Assembly (NCBI RefSeq): GCF_003612125.1
Contig: NZ_RAWI01000059.1
Span: 1-32,840 of the forward strand
Direction: 5' to 3'
DNA length: 32,840 nt
Source: Corallococcus praedator
GTDB taxonomy: Bacteria > Myxococcota > Myxococcia > Myxococcales > Myxococcaceae
This document shows, one piece after another, positions 31,944-32,840 of the stretch (position 1 is the first letter of the stretch; every line of letters starts with the position of its first letter). The notes below the pieces were generated by a model. That model saw only the letters and a program-made list of their open reading frames with translations. It was not told where the DNA came from and did not search any database. The translations under genes were made by a program, and so were the position numbers.

Positions 31944-31995
31944 AAGAGTTCGCACGTCGTTCAACCCCCCTCTGCCTGCCGCGGAGTTCCAAAAC

Positions 31996-32625
31996 ATGAT
32001 GAACCGTCTCTTCCGGAAGAAGGGTGGCTTCACCCTGATCGAGCTGATGATCGTGGTCGCCATCATCGGCATCCTGGCCGCCATCGCCATCCCGAACTTC
32101 ATCCGCTTCCAGGCGAAGTCCAAGCAGTCGGAGGCGAAGACGAACCTGAAGGCCATCTTCACGGCCCAGAAGGCGTACTTCGGTGAGAAGGACAAGTACC
32201 AGGTGAACTTCACGGTCATCGGGTTCGATCCCGAGGCCGGCAACCGCTACAGCTACGGCCTGGCGACGGGCTGCGCCGCCGCGGTGGACGCGACCCAGAC
32301 GGCCCGCCGCGCTGGCGCCACCCTCGGCTGCATCGGCCAGGACGCGCTGAAGTTCCCCGCGCCTCCCGCCGCCGCGGACGCGGTCAACAACGTGGGCGTG
32401 AACCCCACCATCGATGACTGCCCGAACTGCTTCTTCAGCGCCACGGCGATCGGCAACGTCGACAACGATCCCGAAGGCGACACGTGGGGCATCACGTCCG
32501 CCACGGTCGCTGGTGAGGCCGTCGTCCAGGCCCCCTGCGGCATCGACGAGGACACGCCGAACGGCCTGAACCTGGTCGCGGGCGAGCCCACGAACGCGTT
32601 CAACGACGTGAGCTGCGGCGGTTAA
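31996..32625 (+). CDS. pilA: Type IV major pilin PilA
   Basis: A 209-residue prepilin. The positively charged leader (MMNRLFRKKGG) ends at the PilD cleavage site; the mature protein starts with Phe1 and has Glu5 in FTLIELMIVV, needed for assembly. The hydrophobic alpha-1 helix continues through IGILAAIAIPNFIRFQAKSKQSEAKTNL, close to M. xanthus PilA. The globular domain of about 150 residues holds six cysteines, the last two residues from the C-terminus (CGG), so up to three disulfides are possible. GGAG lies nine bases upstream of the ATG at 31996. It is transcribed divergently from pilD from the sigma-54 promoter. Confidence 0.95.
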   Translation: MMNRLFRKKGGFTLIELMIVVAIIGILAAIAIPNFIRFQAKSKQSEAKTNLKAIFTAQKAYFGEKDKYQVNFTVIGFDPEAGNRYSYGLATGCAAAVDATQTARRAGATLGCIGQDALKFPAPPAAADAVNNVGVNPTIDDCPNCFFSATAIGNVDNDPEGDTWGITSATVAGEAVVQAPCGIDEDTPNGLNLVAGEPTNAFNDVSCGG

Positions 32626-32700
32626 TTCGCTGCACGCCGTGCAAGCCTGCCGGGCCCGCTTCATTTGATTCACCGAAGCGGCTCGGCGTGGCACAATCAA

Positions 32701-32741
32701 CGGGGCGCCCGGGCATTTCGGGCGTCCCGTTGTCGTTTCGT
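32701..32741 (+). terminator. Intrinsic terminator after pilA
   Basis: CGGGGCGCCCG (32701-32711) pairs with CGGGCGTCCCG (32719-32729) with one G-U pair and a 7-base loop, followed by the T-rich tail TTGTCGTTTCGT. A smaller 7-bp inverted repeat (CCGCTTC/GAAGCGG, 32656-32681) precedes it. Together they close the pilA transcript about 75 bases after the stop codon. Confidence 0.75.
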
Positions 32742-32747
32742 GAGGCC

Positions 32748-32840
32748 ATGCGAAAGCCGCCCCTGCTGCGATTCGTTCCGGGACTGCTGCTGGTAGCCCT
32801 CCTGTCCGCGCCGCCCGTCCCCCCGCGCAGACAAGGCGGC
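32748..32840 (+). CDS. N-terminal fragment of an exported or membrane protein, cut by window edge
   Basis: Only 31 codons are visible: a basic start (MRKPPLLRF) followed by a hydrophobic stretch (VPGLLLVALLSAPP), then PVPPRRQGG. This looks like a signal peptide or anchor. GAGG lies two bases before the ATG, which is close. It starts shortly after the pilA terminator on the same strand. Too little is present to name it. Confidence 0.5.
   Translation, partial: MRKPPLLRFVPGLLLVALLSAPPVPPRRQGG

Noticed and set aside
31792..31995. N-terminal extension of pilA
   Set aside because: It would run through the sigma-54 promoter and destroy the class III leader; the ribosome binding site and leader place the start at 31996.

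Overview
The window reads as a chromosome segment of a myxobacterium of the Myxococcus/Corallococcus type. GC content is very high, nearly every third codon position is G or C (which produces long shadow frames), and the gene content is that of the type IV pilus (T4P) motility locus. From memory, the order pilQ - lipoprotein - roadblock protein - efp - accB - accC - TPR protein matches the M. xanthus locus, where the TPR gene is sgmX. No tRNA, rRNA, CRISPR array, insertion sequence or phage gene was seen. Both window edges cut a gene.

Region 1 (1-6211) is accessory and signalling. It holds the 5' part of a PlsC-like acyltransferase on the minus strand. It also holds an ECF-type sigma factor / zinc-finger anti-sigma pair on the minus strand. 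Divergent from that pair is a three-gene plus-strand unit joined by ATGA overlaps: a secreted caspase-like protein with an EF-hand, a two-TM envelope protein, and a putative lipoprotein with Ig-like domains.

Region 2 (6224-17886, all minus strand) reads in transcription order: SgmX-like TPR protein, ExeA/MshM-type AAA+ ATPase, TamB-like protein, an Omp85 (BamA/TamA-like) protein with about seven POTRA repeats, and a small lipoprotein. The genes are tightly packed or overlapping and look like one transcription unit behind a plausible sigma-70-type promoter near 17963-17992.

Region 3 (18079-20745, minus) is efp-accB-accC: elongation factor P and the biotin carrier and biotin carboxylase subunits of acetyl-CoA carboxylase. 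Candidate terminators lie on both sides.

Region 4 (20886-27894, minus) is pilM-pilN-pilO-pilP-pilQ, a lipoprotein and a roadblock/LC7 protein. These are the inner-membrane alignment complex and outer-membrane secretin of the pilus machine, plus two accessory genes.

Region 5 (28142-31765, minus) is pilD (prepilin peptidase), a membrane histidine kinase and an NtrC-type response regulator. Divergent from pilD on the plus strand is pilA (major pilin). It has a textbook sigma-54 promoter (TGGCAC-N5-GTGCT) and an upstream TGTCACTG/CAGTGACA dyad where an NtrC-family activator would be expected to bind. A terminator follows pilA, then the first 31 codons of a secreted or membrane protein.

Inferred logic: PilD processes PilA; PilM/N/O/P/Q form the envelope-spanning machine; SgmX (with MglA and FrzS encoded elsewhere) activates it at the leading pole; the ATPase and the Tam/Omp85 pair may help build the envelope parts. 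The sigma/anti-sigma/caspase module is the least understood part of the window.
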